NCBI RefSeq assembly: GCF_028885415.1
Contig: NZ_CP118527.1
Location: forward strand, 3,782,001-3,846,000
Origin: Streptomyces coeruleorubidus
Lineage (GTDB): Bacteria > Actinomycetota > Actinomycetes > Streptomycetales > Streptomycetaceae
Direction: 5' to 3'
DNA length: 64,000 nt
Shown here: positions 16,826-25,182 of the stretch, in pieces
Layout: every line of letters begins with the position of its first letter
Numbering within the stretch: the stretch's first letter is position 1
Position numbers and translations under genes: made by a program
The notes under the pieces: generated by a model
What the model was told of the DNA's origin: nothing
Databases searched by the model: none
What the model saw: the letters and a program-made list of their open reading frames with translations, nothing else

Positions 16826-17791
16826 TCAGTGGTGAGACATCATGAGGACATGATCGGTGGCCGGAACCCACCCCTCGGCGGGCCGCCGAAGCCACCCCTC
16901 CTCCGCTGCCAGCAGCGCCGCCGCCCGGCGCAGCGCGTCGAGCGCGGGATGCGTCAGGCCCTTGCGCCACACCAGCGACACGGGAGAAAGCGGAACGGGA
17001 TCGACCAAAGGACGTGACACCGTCGTCGGCAGGGCCGGGAACCCCACGACGGCCAGGACCGGGTTGCGCGTACGGGCCATGACCCGCTGGAACTCCTCCT
17101 CCCCGACGGCCAGTGGCGCCGGTGGCGCGATCTCGATGCCCCGCCCCTCGAACAGCAGCCGCGCGAGGCCGGTCCACTCCGGCGTGCGGGGATTGCCGGC
17201 GCCCGCGTAGACGGTCTCGCCGGCCAGTTCGGCGAGCGGCACCTTTGCCAGCGAGGCCAGCCGGTGGTCCTCGGGCAGTACGACCGCCATCGGCTCGTAC
17301 CGAACGGGCTGGTGGTCGAGCCCGGCACGCAGCGCCGGGTCCAGCACGGCGAACCGTCCGAACGACGCGTCCAGCCGACCCGCGAGCAACTCCCCGGCGG
17401 CTCCGGTCAGACCGCTCTCGTAGCGGGCCATCAGCTCGTGGCCGGGGGCCAGTTCACGCGCCCGGTGCAGCACGCGGCGCGGTGTGACCAGGCCCGGGGA
17501 GTTGAGGTCCACCAGCAGGGGCCGGGCCTGGTCGAAGGCGGCGAGCAGTTCCTCCTGCGCCTGGAGCACACGGCGGGCGTACGGCAACAGCCGCTCTCCG
17601 TCGGGCGTGAGCGTCACCTGCCGGGTGGTCCGCACGAACAACTCGGCTGCCAGCTCCCGCTCCAGCCGCCGCACGTCCCGGCTGAGCGCCTGCTGCGCTG
17701 TGTGCAGACGCACCGCGGCACGGGTGAAGTGCAGCTCCTCGGCGACAGTGACGAAGGCACGCAGGAGTCGGGGGTCGAGGTGGCCCGGCAT
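16826..17791 (-). CDS. LysR-family transcriptional regulator
   Basis: The 321-residue protein has the N-terminal LysR winged helix: RLLRAFVTVAEELHFTRAA at 8-26, a recognition helix around TAQQALSRDVRRLE and the FVRTTRQVTLTPDG wing. An effector-binding domain follows from about 95. LysR regulators are normally tetramers binding a small-molecule coinducer. No divergent partner lies close by; the neighbours on the same strand are membrane proteins, so the target is not evident. A GTxxTxAC-type LysR box was not identified. Confidence 0.9.
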   Translation of the reverse strand: MPGHLDPRLLRAFVTVAEELHFTRAAVRLHTAQQALSRDVRRLERELAAELFVRTTRQVTLTPDGERLLPYARRVLQAQEELLAAFDQARPLLVDLNSPGLVTPRRVLHRARELAPGHELMARYESGLTGAAGELLAGRLDASFGRFAVLDPALRAGLDHQPVRYEPMAVVLPEDHRLASLAKVPLAELAGETVYAGAGNPRTPEWTGLARLLFEGRGIEIAPPAPLAVGEEEFQRVMARTRNPVLAVVGFPALPTTVSRPLVDPVPLSPVSLVWRKGLTHPALDALRRAAALLAAEEGWLRRPAEGWVPATDHVLMMSHH

Positions 17792-17840
17792 GCCGTGAAC
17801 CTACAGCGGCGACCTGCCCGCTCAGACCCCGGCGGCCTGC

Positions 17841-18758
17841 TCAGGTCCCGGCCACCCGCCCGGGCCCCTCACCCTCACCCACACGCTTACCCGAAACCGG
17901 ACCGGAACCGGCACCCGGACCGGCCCTCGGACCGGCCCCCGGACCGGCACCCGCACCCGGACCGGCACCGGTACCCGCACCCGTCACCTCACCCCCCGGA
18001 ACATCCCCACCGGCCGGCTCCCTCGACGCAACCTGCCCCAGTCGATGCCTGGGCACCGGCGTACGCACGGGCGGACGCGTCAGCGTGATCTGGCGGACGA
18101 CCTGCTGGAAGCACGCCAGCGCCGCCACCCCGGGCAGGGCCGCCGCCGCGGTACCGAGGACGGTCCTCGGTGCCTGGGCGACACACAGCAGCACGGCGAC
18201 GCACGAGAAGACCAGCACCACACACCAGGAGTGCACGGCACGGCGCTGGTGCAGCGCGGCCCGCAGGACGGACAGGGAGGACACCAGCCAGGGCCCGTAC
18301 ACCAGCAGGGGCCACCAGGTACGGAGGCTGTGCTCCGCGGGGGACAGGGCAGCCAGGCGCAGCGGGTCGTAGGCGACCATGCCGCTCAGGATGCTCACCG
18401 CGGCAGCGATGACGGCACTCAGGGCGGCGACGAGGAAGCTGGTGGTGCGGAGCAGGCGTGGGGTTCTGCGGGCCCGGACCTTGCGGTGGCGCCGGGGGAC
18501 GTCCCGCACGGGCGGCAGTTCCTCGGTGATGTCCTGGAGCCGCTGCATGCGCTCGCCCAGGGCCGGGTCCGCGGGGGCGGCCGGTGCCACGTCACGCGGG
18601 GCGGGAATCCTCGGCCCCTGCTCCCCGAGTGCCTCCTCGAGGATGAACGCCAGTTCCTCGGCCGGATCCCAGGTCGGATCCGGTGGCGTCAGCGGAGTGA
18701 CGAAATCCCGGGTCGGCGCCCGGTGTCGGCCGGTGCCCTCGATTCCTTTGTCGTACAT
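17841..18758 (-). CDS. integral membrane protein with Gly/Pro-rich tail, unknown function
   Basis: The 305-residue protein has a polar N-terminus (about 100 residues ending in an R/K cluster), four hydrophobic spans (about 105-128, 145-165, 178-197, 203-220) and a tail of G, A, P, T, V and R. It recalls the DUF2637/Spd-like membrane proteins of actinomycetes, but I am not sure of that. It begins 12 bp after an 81-residue gene, so the two form a unit. The tail is encoded by a 12-bp-period repeat. Confidence 0.65.
   Translation of the reverse strand: MYDKGIEGTGRHRAPTRDFVTPLTPPDPTWDPAEELAFILEEALGEQGPRIPAPRDVAPAAPADPALGERMQRLQDITEELPPVRDVPRRHRKVRARRTPRLLRTTSFLVAALSAVIAAAVSILSGMVAYDPLRLAALSPAEHSLRTWWPLLVYGPWLVSSLSVLRAALHQRRAVHSWCVVLVFSCVAVLLCVAQAPRTVLGTAAAALPGVAALACFQQVVRQITLTRPPVRTPVPRHRLGQVASREPAGGDVPGGEVTGAGTGAGPGAGAGPGAGPRAGPGAGSGPVSGKRVGEGEGPGRVAGT
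17893..17990. repeat. degenerate GGACCGGCNCCC-type tandem repeat
   Basis: About eight imperfect copies of a 12-bp unit (GGACCGGCACCC and variants) lie in the 3' coding part of the membrane protein gene and encode its GAGPGAGAGPGAGP tail. Such short G+C-rich repeats are prone to slippage. Confidence 0.65.
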
Positions 18759-18770
18759 AGCGCTACCCGA

Positions 18771-19016
18771 CTATTCCGCAAGCGCGAAAGCGGGCCATTC
18801 CGTCGCACTGATCCACCGCCGGGCGAGGTCCTTTTCCAGCACGCTCATGGCATCGATGAAATCGCGCAGGACCGGCTCGGTCACCTGGAGCGCGACCGGG
18901 CAACCGCCCTTGGTGAGCGTGCCATTGACGGTGGCCGACGAGTGCACTGGAGCTGGAATGTAGGTGTAGGGGCCGAGCGTTACCGCCCAACCGTCTTTCC
19001 TGGTCGCCTCGGTCAT
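18771..19016 (-). CDS. 81-residue protein of unknown function
   Basis: From ATG 19016 the product is a mixed alpha/beta soluble protein of 81 residues with a single cysteine and no recognisable motif. An upstream TTG at 19058 would add 14 residues but lacks a ribosome site. G+C is visibly lower than in neighbouring genes, and codon choice includes several A/T-ending codons, hinting at a foreign or developmentally expressed gene. It precedes the membrane protein gene by 12 bp and diverges from the MFS gene with a 216-bp promoter region between. Confidence 0.55.
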   Translation of the reverse strand: MTEATRKDGWAVTLGPYTYIPAPVHSSATVNGTLTKGGCPVALQVTEPVLRDFIDAMSVLEKDLARRWISATEWPAFALAE

Positions 19017-19232
19017 GTACCGACTAACCGTCGGCCCACTTCGGCGGATGCGCGGCAAACGAGTGAAGGATTTTCCGGCTGAGCATCTTTTCCATGCGCC
19101 ATTAAGGACTCTCCATATCGCTGTATGAAGAACGAGCAGCGCATATTTACCGCCTGTCCTACAACCCAGGTGCGTGATTCCGTACGGAACAGGTGTTGGA
19201 CCGGCCGATCACCTCCGGGCGACGGTGGGCGC

Positions 19233-20441
19233 ATGCCACAACTCACCCCGTACCGCCGTCTCTTCGGGCTGCCGGGCGCCCGTGCGTTCACCGCCGGGAA
19301 CCTGATCGCCCGGCTGCCGATGGGCATGTTCAGCGTCAGCGCGGTCGTCATGATCGCCGGTACGCGGGGCTCGTACGCCCTCGCCGGTGCCGTCACGGCG
19401 ACGGGACTCGCGGCGACCGCGGTGGTCGCGCCGTGGACCGCGCGGCTCGTCGACCGGCACGGGCAGGCCCGGGTGGCCCTGCCCGCCACGGTGATCGCCG
19501 TCCTCAGCTCACTCGCGCTGCTGCTGTGCGTGCGCCACGACGCCCCCGACTGGACCCTGTTCGCCTCCTACGCCGCCACCGCCACGACCCCCAACACCGG
19601 CGGCATGTCCCGGGCCCGCTGGGCGTATCTGCTGGCCGGTGACGCCAAGGCGCTGCACACCGCCAACTCCTTCGAGCAGGCCGCGGACGAGCTGTGCTTC
19701 ATGCTGGGCCCGGTGCTCGCGGCCTTCCTGTGCGGGGCGTTCTTCCCGGAGGCGGGCACGCTCGTCGGCGCGGTGATGCTGCTGACGGGCATGCTCCTGT
19801 ACACCACCCGGCGTGCGACGGAGCCGCCGGTCCACGCGCGCATACCCGCGACGGCGCCGCTGCGCGCCCCCGGCATGCCCCCGCTGCTCGCGGTCTGCCT
19901 GGCGATGGGCGCGGTGTTCGGCTCGACGGAGGTCGTCACGCTGGCGTTCGCGGACGCGCGGGGACACGGGTCGGCGGCCGGTGTCGTGCTCGCGCTCCAG
20001 GCGGCGGGTTCGTGCGCGGCGGGCCTGCTGTACGGCGTCGCGAAGCCCGCCGGGCCGGCCGCGTCCCGCCTGCCGTGGTGCGTGGCCTCGATGACCGCGC
20101 TGCTGACCCTGCCCCTGCTCGCGGCCGCCCTCACCGGTTCCCTCCCGCTCCTGGCGGGCGCGCTGCTGATCGCCGGGATGGCGACGGCCCCGACGATGGT
20201 CACCACCATGACGCTGATCCAGCAGCGCACTCCCGACGGCCGGCTGAACGAGGGCATGACCCTGGCGGTGACCGGCCTGCTCGGCGGCATCGCCTGCGGC
20301 AGCGCGCTCGGCGGCTGGACGGTGGAGCGGGTGTCGGCGACGGCGGGATACGGCATCCCGGTGATGGCGGCGGCCGTGGCCCTGGTGTTGTCCCTGTGCG
20401 GCGCGTCGAATCGCTTCACTGATCTACGCCCGCCCCATTGA
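19233..20441 (+). CDS. major facilitator superfamily permease
   Basis: The 402-residue protein has about twelve hydrophobic spans. The loop after helix 2 reads RLVDRHGQARV, a variant of the MFS GxxxDRxGRR motif. It opens with a short cytosolic stretch after ATG 19233, preceded by GACGGTGGGC; the upstream in-frame ATG at 19125 is not supported by a ribosome site. Substrate cannot be deduced; the loop pattern fits small-molecule exporters. A palindromic LacI-type operator and a glycosidase remnant follow 30-90 bp downstream, but the operator lies after the stop, so control of this gene by that regulator is not implied. Confidence 0.82.
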   Translation: MPQLTPYRRLFGLPGARAFTAGNLIARLPMGMFSVSAVVMIAGTRGSYALAGAVTATGLAATAVVAPWTARLVDRHGQARVALPATVIAVLSSLALLLCVRHDAPDWTLFASYAATATTPNTGGMSRARWAYLLAGDAKALHTANSFEQAADELCFMLGPVLAAFLCGAFFPEAGTLVGAVMLLTGMLLYTTRRATEPPVHARIPATAPLRAPGMPPLLAVCLAMGAVFGSTEVVTLAFADARGHGSAAGVVLALQAAGSCAAGLLYGVAKPAGPAASRLPWCVASMTALLTLPLLAAALTGSLPLLAGALLIAGMATAPTMVTTMTLIQQRTPDGRLNEGMTLAVTGLLGGIACGSALGGWTVERVSATAGYGIPVMAAAVALVLSLCGASNRFTDLRPPH

Positions 20442-20470
20442 CGCCCTCATGCACCACACATACGTTCGTT

Positions 20471-20488
20471 CGTCGAAGCGCTTCGACG
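20471..20488. promoter_or_regulatory. 18-bp perfect palindrome, probable LacI-family operator
   Basis: CGTCGAAGCGCTTCGACG is a perfect 18-bp palindrome with the central CG and AAGCGCTT core typical of LacI/GalR operators in actinomycetes. It sits 44 bp upstream of the truncated alpha-xylosidase start, whose reading frame leads directly into lacI. Autorepression and sugar induction of that unit is the simplest reading. Confidence 0.75.
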
Positions 20489-20531
20489 TCACGTGCCGAC
20501 CCCTGCCGGGCACAGGAAGAAGGACCCCCAC

Positions 20532-20879
20532 ATGAAGTTCACCGACGGCTACTGGCTGCTTCGGGAGGGCGTCACCGCGGCATACCCGGCCGAGGTGCTC
20601 GACGTCACCGAGTCGGACGGCACGCTGGAGATCATCGCGCCGACCCGGCCCGTCCGCTCCCGCGGCGACCTGTTGAGGGGCCCGGTCCTGACGCTCCACG
20701 CGCACGCGCCCCCGACGGTACGGGTCGGGGACGTGACCTTCACGGTCGTACGCGAAGGCGACACCCTGCGGGCGACATGCAGCGCCCCGGCCGCACCCTG
20801 GGCGCTCACCGCCGCCGGTCACGAGGTCCGGGCACCGGACGGAACCGGCTCCCTCATGCTGGGGCTGGAGCCGGCCTGA
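20532..20879 (+). pseudogene. remnant of a GH31 alpha-xylosidase (N-terminal domain only)
   Basis: The 115-residue frame begins MKFTDGYWLLREGVTAAYPA, the characteristic N-terminus of YicI-type alpha-xylosidases, and keeps the DLLRGPVLTL block. The usual next 25-30 residues (around a GVIRVR-IEHF block) are missing. It resumes with a strand-rich TFTVVREGDTLRATCSAP region and stops after about 115 residues, against about 680-770 for the enzyme. The catalytic barrel is absent, so it cannot hydrolyse xyloside. AAGGA precedes the ATG and the stop overlaps the lacI start, so the stub may still be translated as a coupled leader of lacI. Confidence 0.7.
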
Positions 20880-21850
20880 TGGTCAGGATCACGGACGTGG
20901 CGCGGCGGGCCGGGGTCTCCCCCAGCACCGTGTCGTACGCGCTGAGCGGCAAGCGCCCGATCTCGGCGGAGACGCGGCGGAGGGTCGAGGCGGCCGCCCG
21001 GGAGCTGGGATACCGCCCGCAGTCCGGCGCACTGGCGCACGGCAGGTCGAATGTCCTGGCCGTGGCAGCCCCGCTGCGCACCGGAGTCCACGTACCGGCC
21101 ATGATGCGTGTGACGCAGTCGGTGGTGACAGCGGCACGCGAGTACGACCACGACGTCCTGCTCCTCACCCATGAGGAGGGCCTGACCCGCGCCAGGGATC
21201 CGGCGCCGGCGGACGCGTTACTGGTCATGGACATCGGCCTGCACGACCCACGTCTCCCCCTGCTCCGCTCCCTGGACCGCCCCTGCGTCCTGCTCGGCCT
21301 CCCCGCCGACCCGCACGGGCTGACCTGCGTGGACCTGGACTACAGGGCGGCGGGCGAGGCGTGCGTGCACCACCTGGCCGACCTCGGCCACCGAACGGTG
21401 GCCCTGATCGGCCCGCCACCGGAGGTCCACCTGCGCAGGACCGCCTCGGCCCACCGCCTGGTCGAGGGCTTCACGGCCGCAGCCGACCACCACGGGCTGG
21501 CTTCGTCGGTGCGCCCCGCCGTGTCGGCACCGGCCGAGGCCCACCACATCGCGGACCGGCTGCTGCGCGAACACCCCGCCCTGACGGCCGTGGTCGTCCA
21601 CAACGCCCCCCTCCTGGAACCCCTGGTCACGGCCTTCCAGCAGCTCGGTCTGCGCGTCCCCGAGGACCTGTCGATCACGGCCGTCTGCCCCGACGACCCC
21701 GCGACGATCACGTCGGTCGTCCTGCCGGCCACGGAGCTCGGCACCCGAGCGGTGGCACTGCTGATGGAAAAACTGCACGGCACGCCCGTGCCGGAGGTGA
21801 CGCTGCTGCCGCCGCGGCTGACGGAGCGGGCGAGTACGAGTCACGCATGA
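20879..21850 (+). CDS. LacI-family transcriptional repressor
   Basis: The 323-residue protein has the LacI helix-turn-helix VRITDVARRAGVSPSTVSYA at 2-21, a hinge at about 48-58 (SGALAHGRSN) and a periplasmic-binding-protein-like sugar domain. Its ATG shares the A of the preceding TGA (TGATG). The ancestral neighbour was an alpha-xylosidase, so the effector was probably a xyloside or xyloglucan sugar. Codon 114 (21218-21220) is the rare TTA, which in Streptomyces requires the bldA tRNA, so translation may be developmentally gated. The 18-bp palindrome upstream is its likely operator. Confidence 0.9.
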   Translation: MVRITDVARRAGVSPSTVSYALSGKRPISAETRRRVEAAARELGYRPQSGALAHGRSNVLAVAAPLRTGVHVPAMMRVTQSVVTAAREYDHDVLLLTHEEGLTRARDPAPADALLVMDIGLHDPRLPLLRSLDRPCVLLGLPADPHGLTCVDLDYRAAGEACVHHLADLGHRTVALIGPPPEVHLRRTASAHRLVEGFTAAADHHGLASSVRPAVSAPAEAHHIADRLLREHPALTAVVVHNAPLLEPLVTAFQQLGLRVPEDLSITAVCPDDPATITSVVLPATELGTRAVALLMEKLHGTPVPEVTLLPPRLTERASTSHA

Positions 21851-21853
21851 CAA

Positions 21854-21883
21854 AGGCCCCGCCGCTCGTAAGCGACGGGGCCT
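21854..21883. terminator. bidirectional hairpin terminator between lacI and ssrA
   Basis: AGGCCCCG (21854-21861) pairs with CGGGGCCT (21876-21883), and an inner CGCT/AGCG stem closes a CGTA tetraloop, with one unpaired base on each side. It lies 3 bp past the lacI stop and 19 bp past the tmRNA 3' end, so it can serve both convergent transcripts. Confidence 0.8.
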
Positions 21884-21901
21884 GTGCCCACATGGGATGA
21901 G

Positions 21902-22303
21902 TGGAGATGGCGGGAATCGAACCCGCGTCCAACGGTGTGGAATCAGGGCTTCTCCGTGTGCAGTCGGCTGTGCTTTTCTCGGCCCCGGAGATCACGCCGA
22001 CAAGTCTCCGACGGGCCCAGTCACTGTGTGGTTTCCCTCGTCACCCCGTGACCGGGATCGAGGTTTAGTTCCCTAAATGATGCCAGGATCCGGGTCGGGA
22101 ACACCCCCGGGCTGACACTCCCTTTAAGTAGGGGAGCCGCTGCTCGCTACCTGAAGATCAGGCAGCGAGGGCGAGCTCGCCCTGGGAGATGGATCGCTTG
22201 GAATTGGCGATTATTTTTTTCGGCCTGTGGTTTACGAGATCATGGCCGCTTCCTCGACACGCTTCCCCTGCTTCGACAGCCGCTGTCGAAACCGATCATC
22301 CCC
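21902..22303 (-). ncRNA. ssrA: transfer-messenger RNA (tmRNA)
   Basis: The acceptor stem is formed by GGGGATG at the 5' end (22303-22297) and CATCTCC at the 3' end (21909-21903), with one G-U pair. The T-arm reads GGTTCGATTCCCGCC. The gene does not encode CCA (ACT follows), so CCA must be added. An internal frame encodes the degradation tag ANSKRSISQGELALAA followed by TGA, and a TCGACAGCGGCTGTCGA hairpin follows the 5' end. About 402 nt matches actinobacterial tmRNAs. With SmpB it rescues stalled ribosomes; smpB lies 157 bp upstream on the same strand. Confidence 0.96.
22158..22208 (-). other. tmRNA proteolysis-tag reading frame
   Basis: Starting at resume codon GCC (22208-22206) the frame reads ANSKRSISQGELALAA and ends in TGA (22160-22158). 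The ALAA terminus is the ClpXP/SspB-type degron. A run of A residues (AAAAAAATAATC) lies directly before the resume codon. The exact resume codon is inferred from the usual pattern. Confidence 0.88.
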
Positions 22304-22460
22304 ATGTTGATTTTTCAATCTGCCCCGTGAGGGGCCCGCACCCGCTGTGAGGCGCAGGTGCCATCGTACGTGACCAACGCCCGACGATGCCACCGTATTC
22401 CCCGCGGCCGCTCTGCCGTGGTACCCCGTTCAACGCGGGCCACGCCCAGAGTGTTCCCCA

Positions 22461-22940
22461 CTAGGCGCGGGCCTTGCGGCGTACCGCCGAGATCACCCGC
22501 TCGGCCTCGCGCCGGTCCTGCTTCTCGCGGAGGGTCTGGCGCTTGTCGTACTCCTTCTTGCCCTTCGCCAGCGCGATCTCGACCTTGGCGCGGCCGTCCT
22601 TGAAGTACAGGGCGAGGGGCACGATGGTGTGGCCCGTCTCCTGCGACTTCGACTCCAGCTTGTCGATCTCCTCACGGTGCAGCAGCAGCTTCCGCTTGCG
22701 CCGCGCGCTGTGGTTGGTCCACGTGCCCTGGCTGTACTCCGGCACGTGCACGTTGTACAGCCACGCCTCGTGCCCGTCCATCTGCACGAAGCCGTCGACC
22801 AGCGACGCCCGTCCCTGGCGCAGCGACTTCACCTCGGTGCCGGTGAGGACCAGACCGGCCTCGTAGGTGTCGATGATGAGGTAGTCGTGCCGCGCCTTCT
22901 TGTTCTGCGCGATCAGCTTGCGCCCTTTTTCCTTAGCCAT
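22461..22940 (-). CDS. smpB: SmpB, tmRNA-binding protein
   Basis: The 159-residue protein opens [20 protein letters not shown] and has the SmpB beta-barrel blocks ([32 protein letters not shown]). The basic C-terminal tail ([19 protein letters not shown]) inserts in the decoding centre. Length is standard. ATG 22940 was chosen because the family begins here; an in-frame upstream start at 22952 would add four residues. It lies between the S41 protease gene (46 bp) and ssrA and is needed for tmRNA function. Confidence 0.97.
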   Translation of the reverse strand: MAKEKGRKLIAQNKKARHDYLIIDTYEAGLVLTGTEVKSLRQGRASLVDGFVQMDGHEAWLYNVHVPEYSQGTWTNHSARRKRKLLLHREEIDKLESKSQETGHTIVPLALYFKDGRAKVEIALAKGKKEYDKRQTLREKQDRREAERVISAVRRKARA

Positions 22941-22986
22941 AGTGCCGCCCATTTTCGCACTACGGAGGGGGCCCGGGGGAAGTCGA

Positions 22987-24156
22987 TTACGAGGGACCTG
23001 CCAGACCGCGCAGTACGGTCTCGGCTCGCTGGAGGGCCCCTTCGTCGGCCTCCAGGTCGGGCGTGAGGCCCCGGCCGTCGACCGCGCGGCCGGAGGGGGT
23101 GCGGTAGTGCCCGACGGTCAGCTCCGCGACGGAGCCGTCGGGCAGCCGGCTCGGCATCTGGACCGAGCCCTTGCCGAAGGTCCTGGAACCCACGACGAGC
23201 GCCCGTCCGCGGTCCTGAACGGCGCCGGTGAGGAGTTCGGCCGCGCTCATCGTCCCGCCGTCGACGAGCGCGACCAGGGGTCTCGTCGTGTCGCCGCCGG
23301 GCTCGGCGTGCAGGGCGTGCTGCTCGCCGTCGACGTCGTAGGTGGCGACCAGGCCGCCGTCGAGGAAGGCGGAGGCGGCGGTGACGGCCTCGGTGACCAG
23401 GCCGCCGGAGTTGCCGCGCAGGTCGAGGACGATCCCGCCGCCGGGCGGGGCCTGCCGGACGGCCTTGCGGACCTGGTCGCCGGAGCCCTTGGTGAAGGTG
23501 TCGACCCGGATGACGGTGACCGAGCCGGCGACCTTTCGAACGGCGACCGAGTCCGCGGACAGCCTGGCCCGGCGCAGGGTCTCGGTCCACGCGCGCGTGC
23601 CGCGCTCCAGGCCGAGGCGGACGGTGGTGCCGGCGGGGGCGTCGGTGGCGTCCCCGCGCAGTAAGGAGACGACCTCGGTGACGGGCCGCCCGTCGGTCTT
23701 CTCTCCGTCGACGCTGCGCAGCAGGTCTCCGGGCCGGATCCCGGCGGTGGCCGCGGGCGAGCCGGCGCGCACCTTCGTCACCTCGATACGGCCGTCGCGT
23801 TCGCTGCGCGCCCACAGGCCGACGCCCGTGTACTGGCCGTCGAGGGATTCCTCGAACTCCTCGTACTCGCCCTGGGAGTAGACGGCGCCCCAGCGGTCCC
23901 CGCTGCGGCTGACGGCGCGCTTCGCGGCCTCCATCGGGGACTTGCCGTCGGCCATGGCCTCCTCGGCCGCCCTGGTGACGTCCGCGTGGTGCCCGGCCGG
24001 GACGGCCGAACGGGCCTCGTCCGGCGTGGGCTTCCGCTCGGCCTGCGGGAGGGAACCCGTGGCCGCGCCGGCGACGAGCACGCTCGCGAACATCAATGTC
24101 AGGGCGGCCCCGCGGCGGATGCGACGGGGCTGACAGAACGGGTCACGACCTGACAT
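22987..24156 (-). CDS. S41-family C-terminal processing protease with PDZ domain
   Basis: The 389-residue protein has a signal/anchor span (about 17-36), a helical region and a PDZ domain at about 110-190 ([32 protein letters not shown]). The S41 catalytic core follows, with DLRGNSGG near 268, TMSAAELL (nucleophile Ser) near 320 and RTFGKGSVQ (general-base Lys) near 347. Both catalytic residues are present, so it should be an active extracytoplasmic protease. It is separated from ftsX by a hairpin and followed closely by smpB. In many actinobacteria a CtpA-like gene sits between ftsX and smpB. The substrate is unknown. Confidence 0.93.
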   Translation of the reverse strand: MSGRDPFCQPRRIRRGAALTLMFASVLVAGAATGSLPQAERKPTPDEARSAVPAGHHADVTRAAEEAMADGKSPMEAAKRAVSRSGDRWGAVYSQGEYEEFEESLDGQYTGVGLWARSERDGRIEVTKVRAGSPAATAGIRPGDLLRSVDGEKTDGRPVTEVVSLLRGDATDAPAGTTVRLGLERGTRAWTETLRRARLSADSVAVRKVAGSVTVIRVDTFTKGSGDQVRKAVRQAPPGGGIVLDLRGNSGGLVTEAVTAASAFLDGGLVATYDVDGEQHALHAEPGGDTTRPLVALVDGGTMSAAELLTGAVQDRGRALVVGSRTFGKGSVQMPSRLPDGSVAELTVGHYRTPSGRAVDGRGLTPDLEADEGALQRAETVLRGLAGPS

Positions 24157-24181
24157 GCCGGTGAGTCTAGGACAAGGGAAA

Positions 24182-24211
24182 GGGCCGTACGGCTTGTTGA
24201 CCGCACGGCCC
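24182..24211 (-). terminator. hairpin terminator after ftsX
   Basis: GGGCCGTACGG and CCGCACGGCCC form an 11-bp stem with one mismatch and an 8-base loop. It starts 14 bp past the ftsX stop and lies before the protease start at 24156. It likely ends the ftsEX transcript. Confidence 0.7.
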
Positions 24212-24224
24212 CTCTTGGTATGCG

Positions 24225-25142
24225 TCACACCTTCAAGTACTTGCGCAGCGCGAAGAACGCGGCCAACGCGGGCATCAGCAGGCTCGTGGCGAGGATGAGC
24301 GGCAGCTTCGTGAGGACGGCGTCCCAGCCGATGAAGTTGATCAGCGTCAGCTGGTCGGCCAGGGCCAGTCCGTGGTCGATGAGGAAGTACCGGGCGATCA
24401 GCAGGAAGGCGCACGCGAGCGTGCCGCCGATGAGCCCGGCGACCGCGGCCTCCATGATGAACGGCGCCTGGATGTAGAAGCCCGAGGCGCCGACCAGGCG
24501 CATGATGCCGGTCTCGCGCCGTCGACTGAACGCCGAGACGCGCACCGTGTTGACGATCAGCATCAGCGCGACGACCAGCATCAGCGCCATCACCGCGCGC
24601 GCGGCCCAGTTCATGCCGTTCAGCAGCTTGAAGAGGTTGTCCAGGATGCCCTTCTGGTCCTGGACGGACTGCACCCCGTCCCGGCCGTTGAAGGCGGTGG
24701 CGATGACCTGGTACTTCTGCGGGTCCTTCAGCTTGATGCGGTACGACTCCTGCATCTGGTCCGGCGTGAGGGAGCTGGCCAGCGGGGAGTCGCCGAACTG
24801 CTCCTTGTAGTGCTTGTACGCCTGGTCCTGCGACTCGTACGTGACCGTCTGGACGACGCCCATCTTGTCGAGGTCGGCCTTGATCTGCTTCTTCTGGTCG
24901 TCCGTCACCGCGCCCTTGGCGCAGTTGGGGTCGGACTCGGCGTCGCTCTTGTTGCAGAGGAAGATCGAGACGTTGACCTTGTCGTACCAGTAGCCCTTCA
25001 TGGTGTTGACCTGGTCGCTCATCAGGAGCGACCCGCCGAACAGGGCGAGCGACAGGGCGACGGAGACGACGACGGCGAAGGTCATCGTCAGATTGCGGCG
25101 GAGACCGACGCCGATCTCCGACAGGACGAACTGGGCGCGCAT
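24225..25142 (-). CDS. ftsX: FtsX, membrane component of the FtsEX cell-division complex
   Basis: The 305-residue protein has an N-terminal span (about 20-42) and an extracytoplasmic domain of about 130 residues with two cysteines (FLCNKSDAESDPNCA), typical of actinobacterial FtsX. Three C-terminal spans follow (about 182-205, 228-252, 275-297), and RRRETGIMRLVGAS precedes span 3. With FtsE it transmits ATP hydrolysis to wall hydrolases such as RipC-type enzymes. The gene follows ftsE by 40 bp. ATG 25142 is supported by the conserved MRAQFVLSEIGVGLRRN start. Confidence 0.96.
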   Translation of the reverse strand: MRAQFVLSEIGVGLRRNLTMTFAVVVSVALSLALFGGSLLMSDQVNTMKGYWYDKVNVSIFLCNKSDAESDPNCAKGAVTDDQKKQIKADLDKMGVVQTVTYESQDQAYKHYKEQFGDSPLASSLTPDQMQESYRIKLKDPQKYQVIATAFNGRDGVQSVQDQKGILDNLFKLLNGMNWAARAVMALMLVVALMLIVNTVRVSAFSRRRETGIMRLVGASGFYIQAPFIMEAAVAGLIGGTLACAFLLIARYFLIDHGLALADQLTLINFIGWDAVLTKLPLILATSLLMPALAAFFALRKYLKV

Positions 25143-25182
25143 GGCGAGGGGTTATGCCTTTCCGTGACTCTCGGGTGCGGTC

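Noticed and set aside
21902..22303. Possible tRNA from the GGTTCGATTCCCGCC arm
   Set aside because: The T-arm and acceptor stem belong to tmRNA; no anticodon arm is present.
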